The position numbers were made by a program, and so were the translations under genes. Positions 56,740-64,000 of a DNA stretch of 64,000 nucleotides are shown here, in pieces; position 1 is the stretch's first letter, and every line of letters starts with the position of its first letter. Source of the DNA: Nocardia niwae NBRC 108934 = DSM 45340 (GTDB lineage: Bacteria; Actinomycetota; Actinomycetes; Mycobacteriales; Mycobacteriaceae); contig NZ_BDCK01000031.1 in assembly GCF_001613465.1 (NCBI RefSeq), positions 142,630 through 206,629 on the forward strand, written 5' to 3'. Under the pieces are notes generated by a model. That model saw only the letters and a program-made list of their open reading frames with translations. It did not search any database and had not been told where the DNA came from.

Positions 56740-56967
56740 GTGGAGGTCAAGATCGGTATTTCGGATAGCCCGCGCGAGCTGGTGATCAACAGCGCGCAGA
56801 CCCAGGACGAGGTCGAGGCGCTGGTGTCCGGTGCGTTCGGCAGCGACGGTGGCGTCTTGTCGCTCTCCGACGAGAAGGGCCGCAAGTTCCTGATCCAGGC
56901 GTCGAAGGTCGCGTACGTCGAGATCGGCTCGACCACCGGCGGCCGCGTCGGCTTCGCCGCGGTCTGA
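56740..56967 (+). CDS. DUF3107 family protein (TB9.4-like)
   Basis: 75-residue ATP-binding-like small protein of unknown role, starting VEVKIGISDSPRELVINS and containing FLIQASKVAYVEIGS. Matches Rv3208A in length and neighbour (the FasR-like TetR). GTG 56740 has GGAGG six bases upstream; the frame also begins at a TTG at 56734. The 269 bases before it show no gene. Confidence 0.88.
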   Translation: MEVKIGISDSPRELVINSAQTQDEVEALVSGAFGSDGGVLSLSDEKGRKFLIQASKVAYVEIGSTTGGRVGFAAV

Positions 56968-56986
56968 GTCCCGGCCCATACGCATC

Positions 56987-57022
56987 GAGCCCCTGCCCCC
57001 GATCGCTCGGGGACAGGGGCTC
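56987..57022. terminator. Bidirectional terminator between the DUF3107 and TetR genes
   Basis: GAGCCCCTG / CAGGGGCTC arms extended inward by CCCCGA / TCGGGG across a single C-A mismatch, TCGC loop. It lies 20 bases after both stops. Confidence 0.7.
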
Positions 57023-57040
57023 GTTCGTCGTTGTGACCGC

Positions 57041-57706
57041 TCAGTCGATGGGGTGCAGCGGCACGTGCTTCAGGCCGCCCCACGCGAGCGAGACGGTCGT
57101 GTCGACCGCCTCCTCCTTCGGGATCGGCCGATCGGCCTCCAGCCAGTACCGCGCGGTGAACTGACTCGCGCCGACCAGGCCGACGGCCAGGATGCGGGCC
57201 CGGTAGGGGTCGAGACCAGAGTCGTGCGCCACCAGGTCGAAGACCGCGTCCACACAGGCCTCGGTGGCCTGCTCGACCCGGCGCTGCACCTGCGGCTCGC
57301 TGGTGAGGTCGGACTCGAAGACCAGGCGGAAGCCCTGCATCTCGTTGTCCACGAAATCGAAGTACGCCTGCACCGCCGCGCGTACGCGCTGCTTGTTGGA
57401 GGTGGTGGAGCGCAGCGCTTGACGCACGCTGGACACCAGCATGTCCACGTAGTTCTGCAGCACGGCGAGGTAGAGCTCCAGCTTGCTGCTGAAGTGCTGG
57501 TACAGCACCGGCTTGCTCACTCCGGCGCACTGCGAGATCTCGTCCATGCCCGCGGCGTGGTAGCCGCGCTGCACGAACACTTCGCTTGCCGCCGCGAGTA
57601 GCTGTTGACGTCGCTCGTCGCGCGGAAGCCGCGTACCGCGTTTGGCGGGTGCCATGGCCTCGGACGACGATCTACGGGACGTCGTCCGGTCCACGAGGTC
57701 AGTCAT
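57041..57706 (-). CDS. fasR: TetR-family regulator, FasR-like
   Basis: 221 residues with LPRDERRQQLLAAASEVFVQ, the recognition sequence ISQCAGVSKPVLYQHFSSKL, and a ligand domain ending RYWLEADRPIPKEEAVDTTV, very close to Rv3208 (FasR). FasR senses long-chain acyl-CoA and activates fatty acid synthase genes in mycobacteria. Starts ATG 57706; ATG at residue 18 also possible. A link to the TTAC-N6-GTAR sites is untested. Confidence 0.85.
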   Translation of the reverse strand: MTDLVDRTTSRRSSSEAMAPAKRGTRLPRDERRQQLLAAASEVFVQRGYHAAGMDEISQCAGVSKPVLYQHFSSKLELYLAVLQNYVDMLVSSVRQALRSTTSNKQRVRAAVQAYFDFVDNEMQGFRLVFESDLTSEPQVQRRVEQATEACVDAVFDLVAHDSGLDPYRARILAVGLVGASQFTARYWLEADRPIPKEEAVDTTVSLAWGGLKHVPLHPID

Positions 57707-57889
57707 TTCGGCTCTCCCAGTCGATTCCCCGGCAAAGGGGTGTGCACCGGGTTATCTCATGAACGATACCCGGTTGTCGCCCGTCCGCGGATCGGGGCCG
57801 GGCAACTCGGTGCCACCCGGAGACACATTGTCGCACCGACGGGGCCGGCGGTGTGCCCGTGAGTGGGGATCCGTCGCTGTGAGACTCTG

Positions 57890-59164
57890 GTGACCGTGAC
57901 CGACCGACCGGACAGACCACCCGGCGGGCGGCGTGGTGCGCGCCGCCCGGCTGGCTCCGGCGCGCCCGGTTCCGTAGGGTCGGACCCCATGGCGAGAACC
58001 TGGCCAGAGGCGCGATCGGATGGTGCGGCTCGGACCGGCGCAGCCAAGCGGTCCGGAGCCGGCGGCGGGTCACCCGGCCGCAAGACGAGCAAGCGCAAAC
58101 GCGACCCGGCGCCGGAAACCCCTGTGCCGCAGCCTGATCCGGACCGGCAGCAGTCCGATCAGGACGGTGTCGAGGTCTACGATCCGCTCGGCCTCTACTC
58201 CCACAAGTCCGAGCGGTCCCATCAGCCGCTGCGCGCCCGCTGGGATCCCACCTCCCCCGCCGACGGCAGGGACCGAGGCCGCCCCGAACGGGACGCCAAG
58301 AAGCAGAGCGCGCTCGGCAGATTCGTCTCCACCTACGGCTGGCGGGCGTACGCGTTGCCCGTTCTGATGGCGATCACCGTTCTGGTCATCGTCGACGCGG
58401 TCCGCGCCGCCGACACCACCAGCATCGCCGGCTCCGATCCGGGGCTCGGGCGACTCAGCACGGCCACCGCCACCGCGGGCATCATCGGAGCCCCGCCGGG
58501 CGACGGGCACTTTCCCACCGATCTCCCCACCGGGGCACTGCCCGACGGCGGCGCGTTCGCCGAGACCGGCGGCGGCTCCTGGCACGTGGTGCCCGGCACG
58601 ACGGCCCAGGCCGGTACCGGAACCGCGACCGTCTTCCGCTACACCGTGGAGATCGAGAACGGCGTGGACACCTCCGGCTCGGGCGGTGACGAAGCCATCG
58701 CCAAGATGATCGACTCCACCCTGGCCAATCCGAAGAGCTGGGCCCACGATCCCAAGTTCGCGTTCCGCCGGGTCGACCAGGGTGACGCGGACTTCCGCAT
58801 CTCGCTCACCTCGCGGGGATCCAGCCGCAAGGAGTGCGGGTTCGACATCCCGATCGACACCTCGTGCTACAACGCCGACGACCGCCGCGTGGTGTTGTCG
58901 GAAGTCCGCTGGGTGCGCGGTGCGCTCGCTTTCGAAGGCGACATCGGGTCCTACCGGCAGTATCTGATCAACCACGAGGTCGGCCACGCCATCGGCTACC
59001 ACCAGCACCAGGCGTGCGAGGCCGACGGCGGGCTCGCGCCGGTGATGATGCAGCAGACCTTCGGCACCAGGAACGACGACATCGCCGCCCTCGATCCGCA
59101 CGGCGTGGTACCGATGGACGGCAAGCGTTGCCGCTTCAATCCCTGGCCCTACCCGCGGGGATAG
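57890..59164 (+). CDS. DUF3152 membrane-anchored putative metalloprotease
   Basis: About 424 residues. A long polar, Pro/Arg-rich N-terminus, a single membrane segment near 155-175, then an extracytoplasmic domain with the zinc-like motif NHEVGHAIGYHQH (HExxHxxG) near residue 361 and conserved cysteines (CGF, TSCYN, ACEADGG, KRCRF). The third metal ligand is H at 10 or 12 after the first, not the usual metzincin 11. Rv3207c-like. Starts GTG 57890/57896 or ATG 57989. Confidence 0.8.
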   Translation: MTVTDRPDRPPGGRRGARRPAGSGAPGSVGSDPMARTWPEARSDGAARTGAAKRSGAGGGSPGRKTSKRKRDPAPETPVPQPDPDRQQSDQDGVEVYDPLGLYSHKSERSHQPLRARWDPTSPADGRDRGRPERDAKKQSALGRFVSTYGWRAYALPVLMAITVLVIVDAVRAADTTSIAGSDPGLGRLSTATATAGIIGAPPGDGHFPTDLPTGALPDGGAFAETGGGSWHVVPGTTAQAGTGTATVFRYTVEIENGVDTSGSGGDEAIAKMIDSTLANPKSWAHDPKFAFRRVDQGDADFRISLTSRGSSRKECGFDIPIDTSCYNADDRRVVLSEVRWVRGALAFEGDIGSYRQYLINHEVGHAIGYHQHQACEADGGLAPVMMQQTFGTRNDDIAALDPHGVVPMDGKRCRFNPWPYPRG

Positions 59165-59320
59165 CGGGGGCGAGGGCAGGGCGGCTGCCGCGCCGCGTTC
59201 GGTATACGGAACGATGGATGGGAAGAACGGCCCCGTCGTCGGTGTTGCACAGATGCATCAGCCCGCCACGGGCGTCACACCGCCGCAGCGATCGGCCAAG
59301 CGATTCGAGGAGTCCTGGAC

Positions 59321-60505
59321 GTGTCATCACCCAAGTCCCTGCCGCCACTTGTCGAGCCGGCCGCGGAGCTGACCAGGGATGAGGTAGCCCGCTACAGCCG
59401 ACACCTGATCATCCCCGATCTCGGCGTGGACGGACAGAAACGTCTGAAGAACGCCAAAGTGCTGGTGATCGGTGCAGGCGGCCTCGGCTCGCCCGCTCTG
59501 CTGTACCTGGCCGCCGCGGGTGTCGGCACGCTCGGCATCGTCGAGTTCGACGAGGTCGACGCCTCGAACCTGCAGCGTCAGATCATCCACGGCGAATCCG
59601 ATATCGGCCGCCCCAAGGCCGACAGCGCGCGCGACTCGATCCTGGAGATCAACTCCGGCATCGATGTCCGGCTGCACAAGCTCCGGCTGGAACCGGAGAA
59701 CGCGGTGGAGCTGTTCGGCGAGTACGACCTGATCGTCGACGGCACCGACAACTTCGCCACCCGCTACCTGGTCAACGACGCCGCGGTGCTCGCGGGCAAG
59801 CCGTACGTGTGGGGCTCGATCTACCGCTTCGAGGGCCAGGTCTCGGTGTTCTGGGAGGACGCGCCGGACGGGCGCGGCATCAACTACCGCGACCTGTACC
59901 CGGAGGCCCCGCCGCCCGGCATGGTCCCGTCGTGCGCCGAGGGCGGCGTGCTCGGCGTGCTGTGCGCGTCCATCGGCTCGGTGATGGTCACCGAAGCGAT
60001 CAAGCTGATCACCGGCATCGGCGAGCCGCTGCTGGGTCGTCTGATGGTGTACGACGCACTGGACATGAACTACCGCACCATCAAGCTGCGCCGGGACCCG
60101 GAGCGTCAGCCGATCACCGAGCTGATCGATTACGAGGCGTTCTGCGGGGTGGTGTCCGAGGAGGGACAGGCGGCCGCGGCCGGGTCCACCATCACCGCGC
60201 GCGAACTGGAGGAGCTACTGGCGTCGGGTAAGCCCATCGAGTTGATCGACGTGCGCGAGCCGGTCGAGTGGGACATCGTGCACATCGAGGGCGCCAAGCT
60301 CATCCCCAAGGACCGCATCCTGTCCGGCGAGGCGCTGTCCGAGCTGCCCCAGAACCGTCCGATCGTGCTGCACTGCAAGACCGGCGTGCGCTCCGCCGAG
60401 GCCCTGGCGGCCCTGAAACGCGCGGGCTTCTCCGACGCCACCCATTTGCAGGGCGGCGTGATCGCTTGGGCCAACCAGGTGGACAAGTCGCTACCGGTTT
60501 ACTGA
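59321..60505 (+). CDS. moeZ: MoeZ: ThiF-type adenylyltransferase with rhodanese domain
   Basis: Activates and thiolates sulfur-carrier proteins (molybdenum cofactor, thioamino pathways). 394 residues: ATP-binding LVIGAGGLGSPALLYLAAAG, DGTDNFATRYLVND, then a C-terminal rhodanese domain with active cysteine in LHCKTGVRSAEAL. The E1-type second cysteine appears in FCGVVSEE. GTG 59321. Matches Rv3206c (MoeB1/MoeZ). Confidence 0.94.
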   Translation: MSSPKSLPPLVEPAAELTRDEVARYSRHLIIPDLGVDGQKRLKNAKVLVIGAGGLGSPALLYLAAAGVGTLGIVEFDEVDASNLQRQIIHGESDIGRPKADSARDSILEINSGIDVRLHKLRLEPENAVELFGEYDLIVDGTDNFATRYLVNDAAVLAGKPYVWGSIYRFEGQVSVFWEDAPDGRGINYRDLYPEAPPPGMVPSCAEGGVLGVLCASIGSVMVTEAIKLITGIGEPLLGRLMVYDALDMNYRTIKLRRDPERQPITELIDYEAFCGVVSEEGQAAAAGSTITARELEELLASGKPIELIDVREPVEWDIVHIEGAKLIPKDRILSGEALSELPQNRPIVLHCKTGVRSAEALAALKRAGFSDATHLQGGVIAWANQVDKSLPVY

Positions 60506-60855
60506 GTAAGTAGACGCCGAAGCCATATCGGGGCGTTGGCTGTGCGAGAACGGCGTCGAGCGCCGTCGCCTCGGCCGGGCAGAGGCCGGGGAGGACGCTC
60601 GGCCGCTGTCGAGTTTGCGTAGTCGTCGTTGTGACCGGGGCAATGCGCGCGCAGGGCGCTGATGCCGAGTGCCGAGCCTGTCCGCGGACACGACCACAGA
60701 CGCCCCAACCACTGGTTTCGAACGAAGCGGAACCGAGCATGTGCCGTTCGCGGCCCGGCTCGTGTCCGAGCGGTCGCTCGGACACGAGCCATAAGAGGGC
60801 CGCGAACACGGCGCGCCGAAGGCGCGCCAAAATCGGCGCAGCGTACCGTACGGCC
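60506..60855. repeat. 350-base gap with structured repeat, copy C
   Basis: The repeat spans 60743-60829: outer arms GTTCGCGGCCC / GGGCCGCGAAC-like, 16-bp inner stem GGCTCGTGTCCGAGCG / CGCTCGGACACGAGCC with a two-base loop, and terminal hairpin GGCGCGCC-GAA-GGCGCGCC. Compared with copy B, paired positions change together. No gene is seen in the rest of the gap. Confidence 0.75.
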
Positions 60856-61707
60856 GTGACTTCTGTGGAACCTCCCGAGCATGTGCGTGCCACGTTCGGT
60901 CTGCGCGAAGTGACCCCGGTTTCGCTCGGTGACTGGGAAGGCGGTTGGCGCTTCGGCGACGTTGTGCTGAGTCCGGTCGCCGATCACGCGCGCGCGGCGT
61001 GGTCGGCGAAGACCCGCGAGACGTTGAAGGTCGACGGCTTGCGGCTGGCGCGTCCGGTGCGGGCGACCGACGGCCGCTACGTGGTGTCCGGCTGGCGTGC
61101 GGACACCTACCTGGAGGGCGCTCCCGAGCCACGGCACGACGAAGTGGTCTCGGTGTCGCTGCGCTTGCATCAGGCGACGGCGCAACTGGAGCGTCCACGC
61201 TTCCTTACCCAGCCGCCGGTCGTGCCGTGGGTGGACGTGGACGTGTTCGTCGCCGCCGATCGCGCTGCCTGGGAGCCGGTGCCCCTGCGCAGTCTCCGCG
61301 CCGGTGGCGCGTCGCTGTCGACGTCTCCGGACGGCAGGCGCAGTATCGAGCTGATCGGTCAGCTGGCCACCCTGCGCAAACCGGTGCAGACGCCGCCGCA
61401 GCTGGTACACGGTGACCTGTTCGGCACGGTCTTGTTCGCGGGCGCGCAGATCCCCGGACTCTCCGACATCACCCCGTACTGGCGGCCGGCTCCCTGGGCG
61501 GCGGCAGTGGTCGTGGTGGACGCACTGTCCTGGGGCGGCGCGGACGACGGCTTGCTCGATCGTTGGGCGGACCTGCCGGAATGGCCGCAGATGTTGTTGC
61601 GCGCGGTCATGTTCCGCCTCGCGGTCCACGCGCTGCACCCGAGATCGACGCCCCAGGCGTTCCCCGGTCTGGCGCGCACGGCGGACATGGTGCGCCTCAC
61701 CCTCTGA
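60856..61707 (+). CDS. TIGR02569 family protein, kinase-like
   Basis: 283 residues related to aminoglycoside-phosphotransferase folds: nucleotide-lobe WEGGWRFGDVVLSPV, then HGDLFGTVLFAG and SDITPYWRPAPWAAAVV. The catalytic loop HGDL is kept but the usual Asn (HGDLxxxN) is Thr, so kinase activity is uncertain. Rv3205c-like. GTG 60856; upstream frame runs through the repeat and is not protein-like. Confidence 0.78.
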   Translation: MTSVEPPEHVRATFGLREVTPVSLGDWEGGWRFGDVVLSPVADHARAAWSAKTRETLKVDGLRLARPVRATDGRYVVSGWRADTYLEGAPEPRHDEVVSVSLRLHQATAQLERPRFLTQPPVVPWVDVDVFVAADRAAWEPVPLRSLRAGGASLSTSPDGRRSIELIGQLATLRKPVQTPPQLVHGDLFGTVLFAGAQIPGLSDITPYWRPAPWAAAVVVVDALSWGGADDGLLDRWADLPEWPQMLLRAVMFRLAVHALHPRSTPQAFPGLARTADMVRLTL

Positions 61708-61946
61708 CGGTAAAGTCGCGCTCCGGCAAGCTGGTTCGAACGAGCGGGGTCCTGCTGGTTCGTTCCGGCGGGCGCTTCACTCTGGTTCGGACGGATTGCC
61801 CGCTGTCGCCAATGTCGGGAATGCCGGATACTCGCGGTAACGCATGTACCCGCATGCGCTTGGAGTCTCTCGCCGAGAGAGGTACGGATGTTGTTTGTTG
61901 TCCCGCGGGGACCGGCCGTGTGGACTGCGCTGGGTGGAGGGTGTGC

Positions 61947-63137
61947 ATGACGACTCTCGAAGACCTCGATCTCCCCGACCTTCCGCATCCCGCCTATGCC
62001 AGCGCCGGTCTCAATGCGGTCGTCGACACGGCGAACGTGTACATGCAGAACTCGGTCCTGCTGTTCGCGTCGGGTTGGGACGGCGGGCAGAAGGACATGA
62101 TCGCTTGGCTGGCGGACAAAAAGGTGTGGGGTAACGACGGGCTGCTGAGCACGGCAGGCCAAAAGCTCACCAAGGACGGCGCCCAGACGCTCGAACCCGG
62201 ATCGTCGGTGCTGGTGGACAAGTACGAAGACAAGCGCGGTGCGTTCCTGGACAAAACGTCAGAACTGCAAGCGCAGAACAAGGGCGTGAACGAAAGCGCC
62301 ATCGCGAGCTTCGACACCTCGAACAAGGCATTCCAGGATGTCAAAGAGATCGTGACCGGGCTCAAGACCGAGCTGAGTCGTGAACCCGGAGAGCACCAGC
62401 TGACCCGACTGCCCGATGGCAACTTGCACCTGACCGCCGCCGAGGAAAACCGGTTGCTGCAGCTGATCCTGGAGGGCGTGGACCGTGTGCACGACACGAT
62501 CGAGGACGCGGACAGCGGTATGCAAAGGGACGCGGGCAATATCTACAAGATGATCCCGGACCTCCCGCGCAACCCCTATGGCAATGCGCCGGATGTGGGG
62601 AAGCGGGCTCCGTGGGCGCTGCCCGCGAGCGATGCCACCTGGACCGACGGGACCGGAACCCCGGACGATATTGTCGCGAAGGCGCGTGAACAACTGAATC
62701 TCGGCGTCTCGGAGAACAATGGCGACAATTACCCGGTGTACTACGATAAGTATGGCGTGCCGCACAAGGTTCCCTACGATATCGGTGGTCCATGGTGTGC
62801 GGCCTTCTCCACCTGGGTGTGGGACAAGGCCGGCTACAACGTCGAATGGACCAATAAGGATTACGTGCCCGCGATCTGGAACGACGCCAAACATATGGGG
62901 TTGGCGGCGAATATCTCGAACGCGCAAAAAGGGGACATGATCATTTTCGACTGGGAGGGCGACGGAACGCCCGATCATGTAGGAATCGTCGAATCCGTCG
63001 ATCCCCGAACCGGCCGGATCACCACCATCGAAGGCAATTCCGGTGATGCTTTGAAATCCAACCACTATTCCATGAACGAGGGATCGCTCGTCGGCGTGGT
63101 CAAGCCGCCACCCAATCGAGCCGCGCAAGCAGTCTGA
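61947..63137 (+). CDS. CHAP-domain peptidoglycan amidase/peptidase, no signal peptide
   Basis: 396 residues. The first 230 are helical and polar (LTKDGAQTLEPGSSVLVDKY, QLTRLPDGNLHLTAAEENRL); the C-terminal CHAP domain has C284 in GGPWCAAFSTWVW and H344 in GTPDHVGIVESVD, followed by a Glu/Asn (IEGNSGDA). No signal peptide or TM, so export would need another route (for example type VII secretion) or it may act after lysis. ATG 61947 has GGAGG six bases upstream. Codons are more A/T-ending than in neighbours, suggesting transfer. Confidence 0.85.
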   Translation: MTTLEDLDLPDLPHPAYASAGLNAVVDTANVYMQNSVLLFASGWDGGQKDMIAWLADKKVWGNDGLLSTAGQKLTKDGAQTLEPGSSVLVDKYEDKRGAFLDKTSELQAQNKGVNESAIASFDTSNKAFQDVKEIVTGLKTELSREPGEHQLTRLPDGNLHLTAAEENRLLQLILEGVDRVHDTIEDADSGMQRDAGNIYKMIPDLPRNPYGNAPDVGKRAPWALPASDATWTDGTGTPDDIVAKAREQLNLGVSENNGDNYPVYYDKYGVPHKVPYDIGGPWCAAFSTWVWDKAGYNVEWTNKDYVPAIWNDAKHMGLAANISNAQKGDMIIFDWEGDGTPDHVGIVESVDPRTGRITTIEGNSGDALKSNHYSMNEGSLVGVVKPPPNRAAQAV

Positions 63138-63287
63138 CGAGCCGCCTTTTACTGGTTCGGCCGAGTGCTCGGCCCCGCTGCGCTGTGGCCGTAGCAGTAC
63201 GGACCGCCGCAGTGCACGTTCCGGCGCGCCGCGTACAGCCCGTCGCGACAGGCCCGTGCGCGGCGCGCCGATCACTGTGCGGCAGTA

Positions 63288-64000
63288 TCAGCTCGAGAGA
63301 TCGTTCACCGAAGCGGACTCGCTGCCGGACAGGGAGATTCCCAGGTTGGCGGCGGTGCGGTCGACTTCATCGTCGCCGTGCTGGAATTCGATGGCCGAAC
63401 CCGCCGACAGCACCTCGACGTTGAGGCACAGCGACTGGAGTTCCTTGAGCAGGACTTTGAACGATTCCGGGATGCCCGGTTCCGGGATGTTCTCGCCCTT
63501 GACGATCGCCTCGTAGACCTTCACGCGGCCGACGACGTCGTCGGACTTGATGGTCAGCAGTTCCTGCAGGGTGTAGGCCGCGCCGTAGGCCTGCATGGCC
63601 CAGCACTCCATCTCACCGAAACGCTGACCACCGAACTGCGCCTTACCACCCAGCGGCTGCTGGGTGATCATCGAGTACGGGCCGGTCGAACGCGCGTGGA
63701 TCTTGTCGTCGACCAGGTGGTGCAGCTTCAGGATGTACATGTAACCCACCGCCACCGGGTACGGGAACGGCTCACCCGAACGGCCGTCGAACAAAGTCGC
63801 TTTTCCATCCGCTCCGACCATCACGTCGCCGTCGCGGTTGGGTAGCGTCGACGCCAGCAATCCGGCAAGTTCTTCCTCCCGAGCGCCGTCGAAGACGGGT
63901 GTCGCGAGATTCGTGTCGGGAGCCGCCGACAACAAGTCCTCGGGTAAACGTTTCGCCCAGTCCGGGCGCGACCCATCGGCGAGCTGAATGTTCCAGCCCG
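63288..64000 (-). CDS. rpoB: RNA polymerase beta subunit, C-terminal part (probably RpoB2)
   Basis: The last 237 codons of rpoB, 5' part beyond the window. It includes GDVMVGADGKATLFDGRSGE, YMYILKLHHLVDDKIHARST, GGKAQFGGQRFGEMECWAMQ and a serine-rich end ESASVNDLSS. The stop is followed by a convergent CHAP gene instead of rpoC, which is how the extra rifampicin-resistance copy rpoB2 of Nocardia is arranged (recalled). Rifampicin-site residues lie outside the window, so resistance cannot be judged. Confidence 0.92.
   Translation of the reverse strand, partial: GWNIQLADGSRPDWAKRLPEDLLSAAPDTNLATPVFDGAREEELAGLLASTLPNRDGDVMVGADGKATLFDGRSGEPFPYPVAVGYMYILKLHHLVDDKIHARSTGPYSMITQQPLGGKAQFGGQRFGEMECWAMQAYGAAYTLQELLTIKSDDVVGRVKVYEAIVKGENIPEPGIPESFKVLLKELQSLCLNVEVLSAGSAIEFQHGDDEVDRTAANLGISLSGSESASVNDLSS

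Noticed and set aside
60300..60893. Minus-strand frames through repeat copy C (and similar through copy B at 39367-39837)
   Set aside because: They share peptides only because both run through the same repeat; no other sign of coding.

Overview
The window is high-GC DNA from a mycolic-acid actinobacterium, most likely Nocardia or a close relative. Supporting features are the mycobacterial-style gene order manB/whiB2/fbiAB ... sahH-tmk-mtrA-mtrB-lpqB ... secA ... rsgA-aroA ... sigH-rshA-pdtaS-whiB1 ... moeZ, many GTG starts, WhiB proteins, F420 genes, a mycothiol-type anti-sigma factor, AlkB/rubredoxin genes, and a solitary rpoB 3' end at the right edge that resembles nocardial rpoB2. No rRNA, tRNA, IS element or CRISPR array was seen.

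Layout. 1-6 kb: manB (cut by the edge), a DUF3499 protein, a zincin-fold protein without its metal motif, whiB2, then fbiA-fbiB and a Nudix hydrolase; a LexA-type box lies between whiB2 and fbiA. 6.4-10 kb: alkane oxidation (alkB, two rubredoxins, TetR regulator, second alkB). 10-19 kb: sahH, tmk, the mtrA-mtrB-lpqB operon, a ComF-like protein and the hibernation factor hpf. 18.9-21.7 kb (minus): an accessory cluster of two helix-turn-helix proteins, an ImmA/IrrE-type metallopeptidase and a 7-TM DUF6545 protein, proposed here as a membrane-sensing/proteolysis switch. 22-30.6 kb: lipid genes: thiolase, BluB, two acyl desaturases, their ferredoxin-type reductase and a WS/DGAT acyltransferase. 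Four matches to TTAC-N6-GTAR lie in front of the thiolase, one desaturase and the reductase-desaturase pair. 31-40 kb: secA, rsgA, aroA, an aldehyde dehydrogenase and an SRAP protein. 40-46 kb: redox and signalling genes (sigH-rshA, ribosomal bL37, a biotinyl protein, pdtaS, whiB1). 46-57 kb: endonuclease V, acetyltransferase, phosphatase, a deazaflavin-type reductase, beta-propeller protein, RhlE helicase, hydrolase, ferritin-like protein and YceI. 57-64 kb: a FasR-like TetR, DUF3107 and DUF3152 proteins, moeZ, a TIGR02569 protein, a CHAP-domain protein with a more A+T-rich codon choice, and the rpoB 3' end.

How it fits together. The alkane hydroxylase, aldehyde dehydrogenase, thiolase, desaturases and WS/DGAT could form a route from hydrocarbons to fatty acids, modified acyl chains and storage lipid (inference). 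MtrAB-LpqB, WhiB1/2, SigH-RshA and PdtaS are cell-cycle and stress regulators. A structured palindromic repeat occurs in three intergenic gaps (plus one fragment), with compensating base changes between copies. Assignments come from reading the sequence and recalled family knowledge; no database search was run.
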